From assembly GCA_905221605.1 (NCBI GenBank), contig CAJNDS010001335.1, forward strand, positions 326,001 to 376,000: 50,000 nucleotides of DNA, written 5' to 3'. The position numbers were made by a program, and so were the translations under genes. The notes beneath the pieces were generated by a model. It searched no databases. It was not told where the DNA came from and was given only the letters and a program-made list of their open reading frames with translations. Source of the DNA: Symbiodinium natans (lineage: Eukaryota; Sar; Dinophyceae; Suessiales; Symbiodiniaceae). Positions 33,741 through 42,975 of this stretch are shown here, one piece after another. Positions within the stretch are counted from its first letter, which is position 1. Every line of letters begins with the position of its first letter.

Positions 33741-34110
33741 GTTCAGGATGTCGGCACAACATCAATGTCGGTAATTATAGGGCTTTAAAAGCAGGCTGCT
33801 CAAGCCCCTGCAACTTCAAACGACTCAAAACGTAGAAAAAGCAGCACCTCGAAACTTCTCCCGAAACTCCCCGAAACTGTTTTCGAAACTTTCCTCGAAC
33901 TTGCGCGACGTGAACCGATCAACCCTAAACCCGGAATCCTGAACCCTAAACCTTAACCAACCCGGAACCCTGAACCCTCCGGAATCTCAGTAAACCACGG
34001 AATTCAAACCCTAGCCGGACTCCTATGCGGAAGTCCGGGCCTGTGCCCCCTTTCCACCCTAAACCCCGCCTACTGCAGCTGCGCCGCTTCGGGAAGCCCT
34101 AAACCCTTAC

Positions 34111-34223
34111 TTGGAGGTTCATGGGTGCTTGTACAAGTAAGGCCTTATCTAGGGCATCTATGGTTACCACCTTCTTCAGGGCACTTATAACGCCACTTAC
34201 GAGTACCCACGAACCGTCAAGTA
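34111..34223. repeat. family B inverted-repeat element
   Basis: ACTTGGAGGTTCATGGGTGC at the left and ACCCACGAACCGTCAAGTA at the right; a fragment (GTACCACGCACCATCAAGTA-like) follows at 34255-34280. Confidence 0.82.
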
Positions 34224-34636
34224 ATAGGTCCCCTAAGCCCTATAAACTCTACTTGGAAGTATCCACGCACCATCAAGTAGCCCCAAAGTGTGCACCTGAG
34301 GCCCCAACGCCGAAAACCTGACCCCTAAAAGCGGGCGCATGACCCTCAACACGGCCCCAGAAACCGTACAAACCCCCCACCCCACTCGTATTCCTCCCCT
34401 ATCCCTCCCCACAGACCTCCACAGACCTAAAACCCTAACATTTTAGGGTTCGGGTGAGGGTTTAGGGCTAGGGTTTCGGAATTAGGGATTAGGGATTAGG
34501 GATTAGGGTTTAGGGTTTGGGGTATAGGGTTTAGGGTTTAGGGTTTAGGGTTTAGGGTTTAGGGTTTGGGGTATAGGATTTTGGGTTTGGGGTTTAAGGT
34601 TTGGGGTTAAGTGTTTAGGGTTCAGGGAAACCCTAG

Positions 34637-34747
34637 GCACCTGGAGAAGCCAACACCGCCGCGCCCTTCACCGCAGGGCTGGCGAGTTCCCGCGCGGTGC
34701 TCGACAGCTCCAGGGGCCTGGGGGTGGCCTGTGCAGCCTCAAAATGA
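34637..34747 (+). CDS. putative exon island, possible C-terminus
   Basis: Starts after CCTAG|GCA: APGEANTAAPFTAGLASSRA then VLDSSRGLGVACAASK and TGA. High third-position GC. Hypothetical. Confidence 0.5.
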   Translation, partial: APGEANTAAPFTAGLASSRAVLDSSRGLGVACAASK

Positions 34748-34782
34748 GGAGTGTCAGGTATTTAGGGTTTAGGATTTAGGGT

Positions 34783-34842
34783 ACATATATATATATATAG
34801 TGTGTATATAGATCAAAATATATATATATATATATATATATA
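34783..34842. repeat. (TA)n microsatellite
   Basis: Two TA tracts separated by GTGTGTATATAGATCAAAA. Confidence 0.93.
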
Positions 34843-34984
34843 TTTTTGTTTTTGTAAGGTATCTCTATTGGGCATAGGGTATAGGGTTTCGGGTATAGGG
34901 TTTGGGGTCTAGGGTTTTGGTTACCTGGGACCCTATTTACCTACAGTTGATTACCAAGCATCCCCTATTTAGTAGGTATAACCT

Positions 34985-35085
34985 GGGATGCTCCCCCTTA
35001 TGCTAACAGTCCTCAATGGGGATTATAACAGGGGGTACTCTAGTCCCTATGAAGGACTGTTAGCGCAAGGGGGAACACGCCAAGG
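34985..35085. repeat. family A hairpin element
   Basis: Well-preserved copy: GGGATGCTCCCCCTTATGCT on the left and TTAGCGCAAGGGGGAACA on the right. Confidence 0.87.
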
Positions 35086-35208
35086 TCTAACCCTTAACTA
35101 TACTCCCCTTAGAACCTTAATAAAAACATGTTTTTTCAATATCCTCTTGGGTTTTACATAAACGAAAATACAAAAACCATTCCCAAGGGGGATATGGTTA
35201 AAACGGTA

Positions 35209-35325
35209 GGTAGATTCCTGGATGCCGGGCCACTCTGCTTGCCGGCGCCGCAGCTGGAGGCAAGTCTGCGTGCTTTGCTTTGCCAGCTGCCTACCCGGCA
35301 GGGCCCCCCGGCATGGGTCTACCAC
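35209..35325 (+). CDS. putative exon island
   Basis: 39 open codons: GRFLDAGPLCLPAPQLEASL then RALLCQLPTRQGPPAWVYH. Preceded by GTAGGTAG (possible acceptor) and followed by CCCTAAA-type repeats. One of the more convincing islands; no family recognised. Confidence 0.52.
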
Positions 35326-35405
35326 AATCCTAAACAGTAAACCCTAAGACCCTAAACCCTAAACCCACAACCCTAAACTCTAAACTCTGAACTCTCAACC
35401 CTAAA

Positions 35406-35869
35406 AAACTTTAAGCAGGGTTCGGCCGGTCCACACTAACAGTCACCACCAGCAGACCCACAAATAAAAGCACCCGGTAAATGCCCAAAAATTGACTGGG
35501 ATTCCTGCTATTCCTGGTGCTATTCCTGGTGCTATTTCTGGTGCTATTTCTGGTGCTATTTCTGGTGCTATTTCTGGTGCTATTCCTGGTGCTATTTCTG
35601 GTGCTATTTCTGGTGCTATTTTTTGTGCTATTCCTGGTGCTATTTCTGGTGCTATTTTTTGTGCTATTGTTTGTGCTATTTCTGGTGCTATTTCTGGTGC
35701 TATTTCTGTTGCTATGTGACTAGCAGTCACCACCAGCAGACCCACAAAAAGAAGCACCCGGTATATGCTAAAATTGACTGGGATTCCTGGTGCTATTTTT
35801 GGCCTGTGTGTTATAAGGCCACGGCGTTATGTGACTGTTAGTGTGGACCGGCCGAACTCAAACTTTAAG
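35406..35869. mobile_element. non-autonomous DNA transposon, MULE-like by size of TIR and TSD
   Basis: Perfect 27-bp terminal inverted repeats at 35420-35446 and 35831-35857 (left begins GTTCGGCCGG, ends ACAGTCAC). AAACTTTAAG occurs as a 10-bp direct repeat at 35406-35415 and 35860-35869. No transposase is encoded. Inside are two direct copies of CACCACCAGCAGACCCACAA (35444 and 35727) bracketing a 12-bp minisatellite. A 9-11 bp duplication with TIRs is typical of Mutator-like elements; the assignment is by these sizes only. Confidence 0.85.
35505..35715 (+). repeat. 12-bp minisatellite GGTGCTATTTCT
   Basis: About 17 copies with TTCCTGGTGCTA and TTTTTTGTGCTA variants, inside the TIR element. 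It gives long open frames on both strands (GAIS or IAPE peptide repeats) that are by-products of a repeat length divisible by three. Confidence 0.93.
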
Positions 35870-35914
35870 TCTAAACCCCAGACCCAAAGCTCTCAACCCC
35901 AAAAAACCCAACCC

Positions 35915-36015
35915 CCCCCCCCAAAAAAAAAATAAAAAAATAAATATAATAATAATAACAATAATAATAATAATAGTATATATATATATAATAAGAAAAG
36001 GAATAATAAATAAAT
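35915..36015. repeat. A-rich (AAT/TAA)n tract
   Basis: Low-complexity AAT/TAA and TA block directly right of the TIR element. Confidence 0.9.
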
Positions 36016-36029
36016 AAGAGCTAAACCCT

Positions 36030-36042
36030 AAACCCTCAAACC

Positions 36043-36081
<39 letters not shown>

Positions 36082-36087
36082 ACCCTA
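36030..36087 (-). repeat. CCCTCAA array
   Basis: About seven units of a CCCTCAA heptamer, a single-base variant of CCCTAAA fixed through the array. Confidence 0.9.
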
Positions 36088-36272
36088 CTGTACAGGCACA
36101 TGGACCTTTTTAATAAAAGATTTGCACAGAAGAGCCGAATGGCTTTGATTCAAAACCCTAAACGGGAAGCTGGGCCATAAACAAGGCTCCTGGGCGATGT
36201 TCGCCGCATCCTAGGGTCGACCTGCCGAGCAGTCGAGCGCGGCGCTGCCGACGCCTCTCCTGGGATATCAGT

Positions 36273-36367
36273 GTAGGGTTTAGGGTTTAGGGTTTAGGGT
36301 TTAGGGTTTAGGGTTTAGGGTTTAGGGTTTAGGGTTTAGGGTTTAGGGTTTAGGGTTTAGGGTTTAG
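36273..36367 (+). repeat. TTTAGGG array
   Basis: About 13 pure units ending directly at the coiled-coil exon. Confidence 0.94.
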
Positions 36368-36495
36368 CTGCGGAGCAAGCTGGGCAGGCAGAGGACAAGC
36401 TGGCGCACATTCAGGCATTGCAGATGACAGAAAAGAGGCTACGCGTTGAAGCCTTGCTACAAGCACAGGCGACTTCGGACATCAAGTTCAAAAAG
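36368..36495 (+). CDS. putative exon, coiled-coil protein
   Basis: 42 open codons between two TTTAGGG arrays: AEQAGQAEDKLAHIQALQMT then EKRLRVEALLQAQATSDIKF. Heptad-like spacing suggests a coiled coil. The left TTTAGGG array ends TTTAG directly at the exon. Paralogous to 33540-33740 on the other strand. Confidence 0.6.
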
Positions 36496-36638
36496 TTTAG
36501 GGTTTAGGGTTTCGGGCTTAGGGTTTAGGGGTTAGGGATTCAGGCTTAGACACTTGGATTGGGGGCCGACGGGTTTGGCACTTGATTTGTGCGAAACCCC
36601 TGGCAGGAACTAGAAAATGGAACCTATGTTGAGGGGAT

Positions 36639-36757
36639 TTACCTGGAGGTTCATGAGTGTGTATTTCTAAGTAGGGTTAGAAGCCCCCTAATTAAGGTTA
36701 TAACCATGACTACCCGAGTTATAACCTTACTTATAAGTATCCATGAACCTCCAAGAA
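36639..36757. repeat. family B inverted-repeat element
   Basis: ACCTGGAGGTTCATGAGTG and CCATGAACCTCCAAG ends; no telomeric repeat inside or directly at the ends, so the element also exists without arrays. Confidence 0.85.
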
Positions 36758-37017
36758 GGATTTAATGCGTTTTCGGGAGGGTTGACGAAAACAGCTGAAA
36801 ACATACACATGTGCCATACGATGATTACATCGTTCTTCATTTTATAGTCTATGATATTGCTATACTGTGTCCCTTCTTGCGTGATTGCTTCTTTTGCCAA
36901 GGGGGGGGGGGGGTCCCCAGGAACTGTTTGAAGCGATTCTATTGTTTTGGGGTGCTATACTGAATAGGAAAATCCCGTTCGGTACCCTGTCCTACTTCGG
37001 AAAACATTTGTTGGTGC

Positions 37018-37170
37018 CAAACCCTAAACCCTAAACCCTAAACCCCCCTAAGCCCTAAACCCTAAACCCTAAACCTAAACCCTAAACCCTAAACCCTAAA
37101 CCCTAAACCCTAAACCCTAAACCCTAAACCCTAAACCCTAAACCCTAAACCCTAAACCCTAAACCCTAAA
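37018..37170 (-). repeat. CCCTAAA array
   Basis: About 20 units with one CCCCCCTAAG interruption. Confidence 0.94.
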
Positions 37171-37171
37171 C

Positions 37172-37285
37172 CTGCCTTCCAAGGCAAGCGTCATGACCTT
37201 GGAGACTGGCTCGCCGCGGTGTGCTGCCTTTGCCGACGACCACGCCACACTTGCCGAGCACGGCAGTGTCAGCTCGTGTCACCTA
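37172..37285 (+). CDS. putative exon island
   Basis: 38 open codons: LPSKASVMTLETGSPRCAAF then ADDHATLAEHGSVSSCHL. CCCTAAA left, TTTAGGG right. Other frames on both strands are also open. Confidence 0.4.
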
Positions 37286-37299
37286 AGGGTTTAGGGTTT

Positions 37300-38090
37300 A
37301 GGGTTATCTAGTTCATGGTTGGGGTAATATGAAACATTAATTTGTTTATACCTTATTGGGTTTAAGTACGCTTAGAAATCTAAAATGTTACCCAACTATG
37401 ACAAAGAAGGGAGGTTACTGGTTCTATGAAGAGTTATATAAGGGTGTAGGGTTTAGGGTTTAGAGATATAGGTTAGATGCAGGGTTCTATAAGGATTCCC
37501 CATTTCGGGTTTAGGGTGTAGGGTTTAGGGTTTGGGAGGTTAAATGTTCTATAGGGCTGAATCTTTACGGGCTATATTCAGTTCTACTGGCTGTGCCAAA
37601 GGTTATACTAAGGGTTCTCATAAGGGTTATTGAAACAAGAGTTGTCTTAAGGGTCATATGCAAGGTTTTGAGGCTTCTAGGTTTTACAAGGGTTAGAAAA
37701 CGGTTCCCCAGTTAATGGTTGAGGGTTTCTAGTGTGATCACTTACCTTCTTTATAGTGTTCTCAAGTAGTGACATGTATCTATATACCTAAGTTCTATTC
37801 AGGGTGATGGAAGGGTTCCCCATTTAAGGGCCCATATATTCAGGGACCATGTAGCTACCCCTTAAGAACTTGGCGTTCTGTCATCGTTGTAGTTTATGGG
37901 TTGAGCGTCTTAAGGTTTTCGGAGGGGTTTAAGGTTCTTAGGGCTTTGGTAGGGTGGTCTGGTAGTTCCTTTCATGCTTCATTTTGTTTGGGGAAGGCTA
38001 AGCGGATTCATGGGCTTGTCAATCATTCAAAATCTAGAGACCATCTGCATCAAAAGAAGCGGAAAGTCAGCAGGCTACGGGCCCTCACAA
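37300..38090. other. non-repetitive region, no gene recognised
   Basis: About 800 bp with few telomeric units, dominated by AAGGGTT-type words. A 67-codon + frame (37901) has no known match. May be an old, decayed array or an intergenic spacer. Confidence 0.3.
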
Positions 38091-38095
38091 CCCCT

Positions 38096-38188
38096 GAACC
38101 CTAAACCCTAAACCCTAAACCCTAAGCCCTAGAAACCCTAAACCCTAAACCCTAAACCCTAAACCCTAAACCCTAAACCCTAAACCCG
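38096..38188 (-). repeat. CCCTAAA array
   Basis: About 12 units. Confidence 0.93.
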
Positions 38189-38207
38189 GGACCACAACGA
38201 CGTGACA

Positions 38208-38272
38208 TGCCTGAACCGACCTACGAGGTTGTTCAGGAACCTGCGAACTGCCAGGGTTCCCGTTGTTCCCGA
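38208..38272 (+). CDS. putative exon island
   Basis: Short open frame MPEPTYEVVQEPANCQGSRC after a CCCTAAA array. Could be a first exon because it starts with ATG, but this is weak. Confidence 0.3.
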
Positions 38273-38427
38273 AACCCTAAACCCTAAACCCAAAACCCAA
38301 AACCAAAAACCCTAGCTACACCCTATAGAGGGTTTTACACAGGGATCCTCGCCCGACACAAGTACTTCTGGGCATCAGAGCCTCCTTGTTTGATGTATCA
38401 GAAACGGGCAGTCCTAATTCTCCAAAA

Positions 38428-38462
38428 GAGGGAGGGAGAGAGAGAGAGAGAGAGAGAGAAAG
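38428..38462. repeat. (GA)n microsatellite
   Basis: GAGAGA tract followed by AAAGAAAGG. Confidence 0.93.
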
Positions 38463-38649
38463 AAAGGGGTTAGAAAGAGAGATAATGATACATGTATATA
38501 TATACACATATAACTCAACAAACAGGAAAGAAAGCAGCGAGCTTAAAACTAACCGATCATAATCAAGAAACCAATGTGTTTCCCATATTCTACATCTAGA
38601 TTTAGCAAAGTTCCAAAACCCTGAATCTGAAACCCTAAGACCTACATGC

Positions 38650-38757
38650 AACTCCCCTCCCACAACCCGCCGACCTTTGGCTGATCGCACTGGCAGCGGC
38701 GGCTGACGTGAGTGCACCGGCACGGCGCAGTGCTCCTATAGCCAGGGGTGCAGGCGC
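38650..38757 (-). CDS. putative exon island, Ala-rich
   Basis: Open frame LAIGALRRAGALTSAAAASA then ISQRSAGCGRG. A second minus frame (HSRQPPLPVRSAKGRRVVGG) is open across the same block, so the frame is uncertain. Confidence 0.36.
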
Positions 38758-38895
38758 GCAGGGTTTAGGGCAAGGGTAGGGGTTTTGGCATAGGGTTTTT
38801 GGGTTCCTGTAAATGGGGTAAGAGCGCATGAGGGGTGTCAAAACACAACTCCTAGACTCGTCAGGACTGCAGACCTTTTAAACAGCCTGAAGTTA

Positions 38896-39020
38896 TATGA
38901 AGTAGGGTTTATATTTCTTGTACCCCCAAAAGGACACCCAGTATATACACTCACCAATCTAAAAAAAGAACCTTATAAACACTCACCAAAAACAGAAATA
39001 TAAACCCTGCTTCATATGCG
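38896..39020. repeat. family C inverted-repeat element
   Basis: Ends TATGAAGTAGGGTTTATATT and ATATAAACCCTGCTTCATAT; inside, two direct copies of CACTCACCAA. Related copies at 21320-21440 and 23030-23110. Confidence 0.83.
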
Positions 39021-39080
39021 CCACATCTAACCCTAGCATCCCCCCACCAGCGCAGCCTGTCAACTCTCCAGTCGACCTAC

Positions 39081-39351
39081 TACTTGAAGGTTCATGAGTG
39101 CTTGTAAGTAGGGCTCGCAGTCCCCTTAATAGGGCAAAATGCCATAATGGCGGTCGATATAACCCTACTTATCAGTACCCTAAAGTCGAGTTGCAACCTC
39201 ACTTATTCAGTGCCCTAGATAAGGTTACATATCATTATTACCTTCGTTATAACCTTACTTCTATAAGTACCCCTGAACCCTAAACCCTAAACCCTAAACC
39301 CTAAACCCTAAACCCTAAACCCTAAACCCTAAACCCTAAACCTCCAAGTAG
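39081..39351. repeat. family B element interrupted by CCCTAAA array
   Basis: Left end ACTTGAAGGTTCATGAGTGC; the right terminal repeat TGAACC/TCCAAGTA is split between CC and T by about nine CCCTAAA units (39275-39342). Confidence 0.87.
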
Positions 39352-39380
39352 GCACCCTGAAGCCGAAGGCGGCCTGCCCT

Positions 39381-39446
39381 TCACGCTCTGCTCGCGATGT
39401 CGCGTAGCTCAGATGCCTGAACATCCACGGGGTTCGGGATGCAGTG
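39381..39446 (-). CDS. putative terminal exon island
   Basis: 21 codons then TGA: IPNPVDVQASELRDIASRA. A CAG|GCA acceptor inside the block would shorten it. Just right of a family B element interrupted by a CCCTAAA array. Confidence 0.42.
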   Translation of the reverse strand, partial: HCIPNPVDVQASELRDIASRA

Positions 39447-39713
39447 GACGTGGAACCCTCTAAACCCTGGCCCTCAACCCTAAACCATGAAGTTTAGGTT
39501 CAAAACCCTAAGCCTTAAACCCGAGTCCCCTACCTTTTCGGGTCTTTGGGGCTGAGGCTCGCCTTTCGGGCTTTGAAGTAGTGAACCCGGAATTCGATGC
39601 TTGAACCCCATCAACCCTACCCGCACCCCAGAGCCCCAAGCCCAAACCTTAGAGAACCAAACCCCAAATCTAAGCAAAACACCAAGCCAGCTCAACCCTT
39701 AAACCCTTAAATG

Positions 39714-39803
39714 ACCCCAAACCCTAAACCCTAAACCCTAAACCCTAAACCCTAAACCCTAAACCCTAAACCCTAAACCCTAAACCCTAAACCCTAAACC
39801 CTA
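39714..39803 (-). repeat. CCCTAAA array
   Basis: About 12 pure units. Confidence 0.94.
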
Positions 39804-39807
39804 ACCC

Positions 39808-39879
39808 CCAGCCAGCAACCTGTAGACGAGACGTCGCCGCCAGTGCAATCGCGGCAATCGTCGGACCATCCTCCGGCTT
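39808..39879 (-). CDS. putative exon island
   Basis: 24 open codons: KPEDGPTIAAIALAATSRLQ then VAGW. Left neighbour is a long CCCTAAA array. Good protein-like composition. Hypothetical. Confidence 0.48.
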
Positions 39880-40119
39880 TACGTGTGTTTTTGTTAGGGC
39901 TTGGGGTTTCGACCTGTGTTCAGCCAAAAGCAGCATACACGCACTAAGGCTTTGAGGGCTTTAAGGCTCTCAGGGTGCGGGCTTCAACCCTAAACCCCAA
40001 ACCCTAAACCCAGGTGGCAGGCTGCAGGGCTCATAAAACCTTACGGGCTGGACAACTTTCAGGCCTTCTGGCTTTGACAGGGTTGTGAACTAAGGGGCTT
40101 AGAGCTTAGGCTTAGGCAG

Positions 40120-40250
40120 TTTAGGGTTTAGGTTTAGGGTTTAGGGTTTAGGGTTTAGGGTTTAGGGTTTAGGGTTTAGGGTTTAGGGTTTAGGGTTTAG
40201 GGTTTAGGGTTTAGGCTTTAGGGTTTAGGGTTTAGGGTTTAGGGTTTAGG
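40120..40250 (+). repeat. TTTAGGG array
   Basis: About 18 units; an opposed CCCTAAA array follows at 40320-40412, so the pair is in TTTAGGG...CCCTAAA order. Confidence 0.94.
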
Positions 40251-40319
40251 GCTCAGCGTCTTGGCTCCTTGAGTCCAATCAGCTGTAAGCCCTAAGCCCC
40301 CAAAATGTACATAAGCAAT

Positions 40320-40412
40320 ATAAGCCCTAAACCCTAAACCCTAAACCCTAAACCCTAAACCCTAAACCCTAAACCCTAAACCCTAAACCCTAAACCCTAA
40401 ACCCTAAACCCT
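40320..40412 (-). repeat. CCCTAAA array
   Basis: About 13 pure units, second half of the opposed pair. Confidence 0.94.
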
Positions 40413-41143
40413 AACATCCCTAAGCACTATTCCTAAACCCGAAACCCTGAATCCCAAACCCGAAACCCTAAACCCTACTCATTTGGTTCCCTAAGCCCTA
40501 CACATCTTAAACCCTAAACTCAAGGGACTAAAGGAGGGACCCTTCATGTAGGTATATAGGGACAATACAAGCTATGTAAAAGGGTGAACGGCTTATATGT
40601 GGAATAAGATTCAGGGTCACTTCCTGGGGTTCCTCTTAAGAAACATCCCTACTTGGCAGCCTGTTTGACTTAGTAAGCGTAAGTAGGGTTAAGTAGGGTT
40701 GTGGGGATGATATAGATATGACTTCGACGGGATGCTTCCTAAGTCAAAGGGACTTCCAAGCTAGGGAACATCCCTAAACCCCAAACCCTAAGCCCTCAGC
40801 CCTAAACCCTAAACCCTCCTAGACCTCCTCCGCAACAGCCCTGAAAAGTTCAAAAGGCAACCTTCCTGACGGTGGCCAGGCTTGGGGTTAAGGGTTTGGG
40901 GGGTTTAGGGTTTGGGACTTAGGGTTTGGGGCTTGGGGTTTTGGAAGGATGGAAAGGGTTAGGGGTTTTGGAGGGGCGACGCTGCCACCCAAATTGGGCA
41001 GCTCAAATTGCCGTCTACTGGCTGAAGATTACATGGAGTTTTAGGGGTGTTTAGGGCTTTTAGAGCTTTTGGGCCTTTTAGGGCTTTTGGGGTTTTCTAG
41101 GGCTTTTGGGCTTTTGGGGCTTAAAGGGTTTAGGGTTTAGGGC

Positions 41144-41221
41144 CTAGCCCCCGCCTGGATGCGGCTGACGCCGTAGGACCGCACCTCGAGTGTCGATAAC
41201 GATGTCTCGATTAAGGCCAAC
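41144..41221 (-). CDS. putative exon island
   Basis: 25 codons then TAG, after a GCAGG acceptor region: VGLNRDIVIDTRGAVLRRQP. Beta-strand-like IVIDTRG pattern. Hypothetical. Confidence 0.47.
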   Translation of the reverse strand, partial: VGLNRDIVIDTRGAVLRRQPHPGGG

Positions 41222-41549
41222 CCTGCAGACCCTGACGGGCCCAAACCCTAAACCCTAAACCCTAAACCCCTAACCCCTAACCCCTAAACCCTAATCCCTG
41301 CCCCTAATCCCTAAACTCTAAACCCTATAGTAATGCAACAAAAGCAATGTAGGAGGGTGCTTTTGCTATAACACATTCCCCAAACCCCAACCCATAAACC
41401 CACACAGCCAAAAACCCACAAGGCACAAATAACCCTCAATGAGAGCACATGTCTCCCGGGCTTTGCCAATCCATGAAGATCTGCGTAGGTAGGGCTGAAA
41501 GGGTTCAACTTTTGGGTTACTCACCCTAAGCCCTAAACCCTAAACCCTT

Positions 41550-41699
41550 TTAGGCTTCTCCTGACTGCCGCCTTGGTACCAGATTGGAGGGGTCTTTGGC
41601 CTCAAGGCGATTCAACCGAAGCAGCTGCAGCGCATGTGCGGGAGTCGCTTTCCACAGCTGACGGCCCGTAGCCTTCATCTTGCCTTCCGTCAGGAGGCG
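41550..41699 (-). CDS. putative exon island, long
   Basis: 49 codons then TAA: RLLTEGKMKATGRQLWKATP then AHALQLLRLNRLEAKDPSNL. One of the longest islands, with clearly protein-like composition. With 39381, 39808, 41144 and 42157 it lies on the same strand as the CobW gene and may belong to one downstream gene. Confidence 0.55.
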   Translation of the reverse strand, partial: RLLTEGKMKATGRQLWKATPAHALQLLRLNRLEAKDPSNLVPRRQSGEA

Positions 41700-41779
41700 G
41701 TTTAGGTTTTAGGGTATAGGGTTTAGGGTTTAGGGTTTAGGGTTTAGGGTCTGGGGTTTGCGGTTCAGGGTTTAGGGGG

Positions 41780-41850
41780 CGTATGGGGGCTTCCGAAATT
41801 AGGGGTACCTTATTGGGGTCCTGATTATAAGGGAATCCTGAGATTCCTAG
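41780..41850 (+). repeat. family D partial copy
   Basis: TTCCGAAATTAGGGGTACC, GGGGTCCTGATTATAAGGGA, AATCCTGAGATTCC. Confidence 0.7.
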
Positions 41851-42063
41851 ATGTCCAGTGGAAGATGGCTGCCATGGCCTAAGCTGCCATGGCCTAAGCA
41901 CCCAGAAGGCTCTAGAATCCCAAAGAAGCCCTTTAAGCCATACGAGTAAACTAGGGTTTAGGATTTAGGGTTTAGAGCTTAGGACTCCTAAACCCCAAAC
42001 CCTACATCCTAAACCCTAAACCCTAGATCCTAGTTTACTTATATACCTGAAACCCCAAAACCC

Positions 42064-42137
42064 CGCACCCTAAACCCTAAACCCTAAACCCTAAACCCTA
42101 AACCCTAAACCCTAAACCCTAAACCCTAAACCTAAAC
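42064..42137 (-). repeat. CCCTAAA array
   Basis: About 10 units left of the exon island at 42157. Confidence 0.93.
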
Positions 42138-42156
42138 CCTACACCCTGCCTGCACC

Positions 42157-42249
42157 TCAAGTCATGTTGGCCACATCCTGCGAGGTCAGCCAGCAAGGAG
42201 TCTCCACCAAAACTGCCTGGGCAGCCGTCACAACGTCGGCCTCAGTGGT
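42157..42249 (-). CDS. putative terminal exon island
   Basis: 30 codons then TGA: TTEADVVTAAQAVLVETPCW then LTSQDVANMT. CCCTAAA array on the left, TTTAGGG on the right. Hypothetical. Confidence 0.52.
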   Translation of the reverse strand, partial: TTEADVVTAAQAVLVETPCWLTSQDVANMT

Positions 42250-42616
42250 TCATCTAGGGTTTAGGATTTAGGGTTATTATTAGGGTTTAGGGTTTAGGGT
42301 TTAGGGTTTAAGGGTTTAGGGCTACTAAGCACAAAGCTTTCACAGACCGAATCACAACAAGGGTCTGAAGGCGGGCGTGAAGGGGCCCCAAAGAAAACAC
42401 ACAAACATAAGGATCCTTCAATCCTGCAAACCATGGTTCTCCCGAATCCCCCCCAGAACTCCCCCTTGTAGGGGCCCTTATACCCCAACAGTAGGATCAT
42501 TTCCCAGACGGCATTTGCATCGATCTATATCGATCTGAAGTCCTAAGCTTAAGTCTGGGTCACATGCCTAGACAGGATTAGGATCTAGGAAAGCATAGGC
42601 ATGACTCATGCAGCAA

Positions 42617-42725
42617 TGTTGGGATGCTCCCACTTATACGAACAGCTCCTTAACAGTAGGGATTATCATAGGGGGCACAAGAATCCCAATTAAGGAGCTG
42701 CTAGCATAAGGGGGAACATTTTGCA
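42617..42725. repeat. family A hairpin element
   Basis: Copy just downstream of the CobW gene; arms contain AACAGCTCCTTAA and TTAAGGAGCTG, so both arms share the variant GCTCC and changed together. Confidence 0.87.
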
Positions 42726-42839
42726 ACAGCAACTCCTCAAACATTTCTCCGTTGATGCGGGTGCCTGCTGGCTGTGCGTGCGACGGACACTGAATTCAGA
42801 GAACGCGCGAAGCATTCTCGGCTTGTCATGGTGAAGTGT

Positions 42840-42975
42840 CACCCCTCCCTACGTGCCCTTTGTGGACACGGGCCTATCTAATGACGGCAAAAATGTCCGA
42901 AAAATGAAGCCCTCCAAAATTGAGCCGATGCCCACGTAGACAAACTGCGTCGACTGAAGCAGCCTTCCACCACTC
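42840..42975 (-). other. probable 3' untranslated region of the CobW gene
   Basis: Non-repetitive sequence directly after the TGA at 42976-42978. No further family motif is readable. Downstream at 42617-42725 lies a family A hairpin. No polyadenylation signal could be assigned. Confidence 0.4.

Noticed and set aside
33342-33788. 148-codon + strand open frame
   Set aside because: Starts in a degenerate telomeric array and lies opposite a more convincing minus frame that has a paralogue at 36.4 kb.
35443-35757. Open frames coding for IAPE/GAIS peptide repeats on both strands
   Set aside because: They arise from a 12-bp minisatellite in a transposon; a unit length divisible by three keeps frames open without selection.
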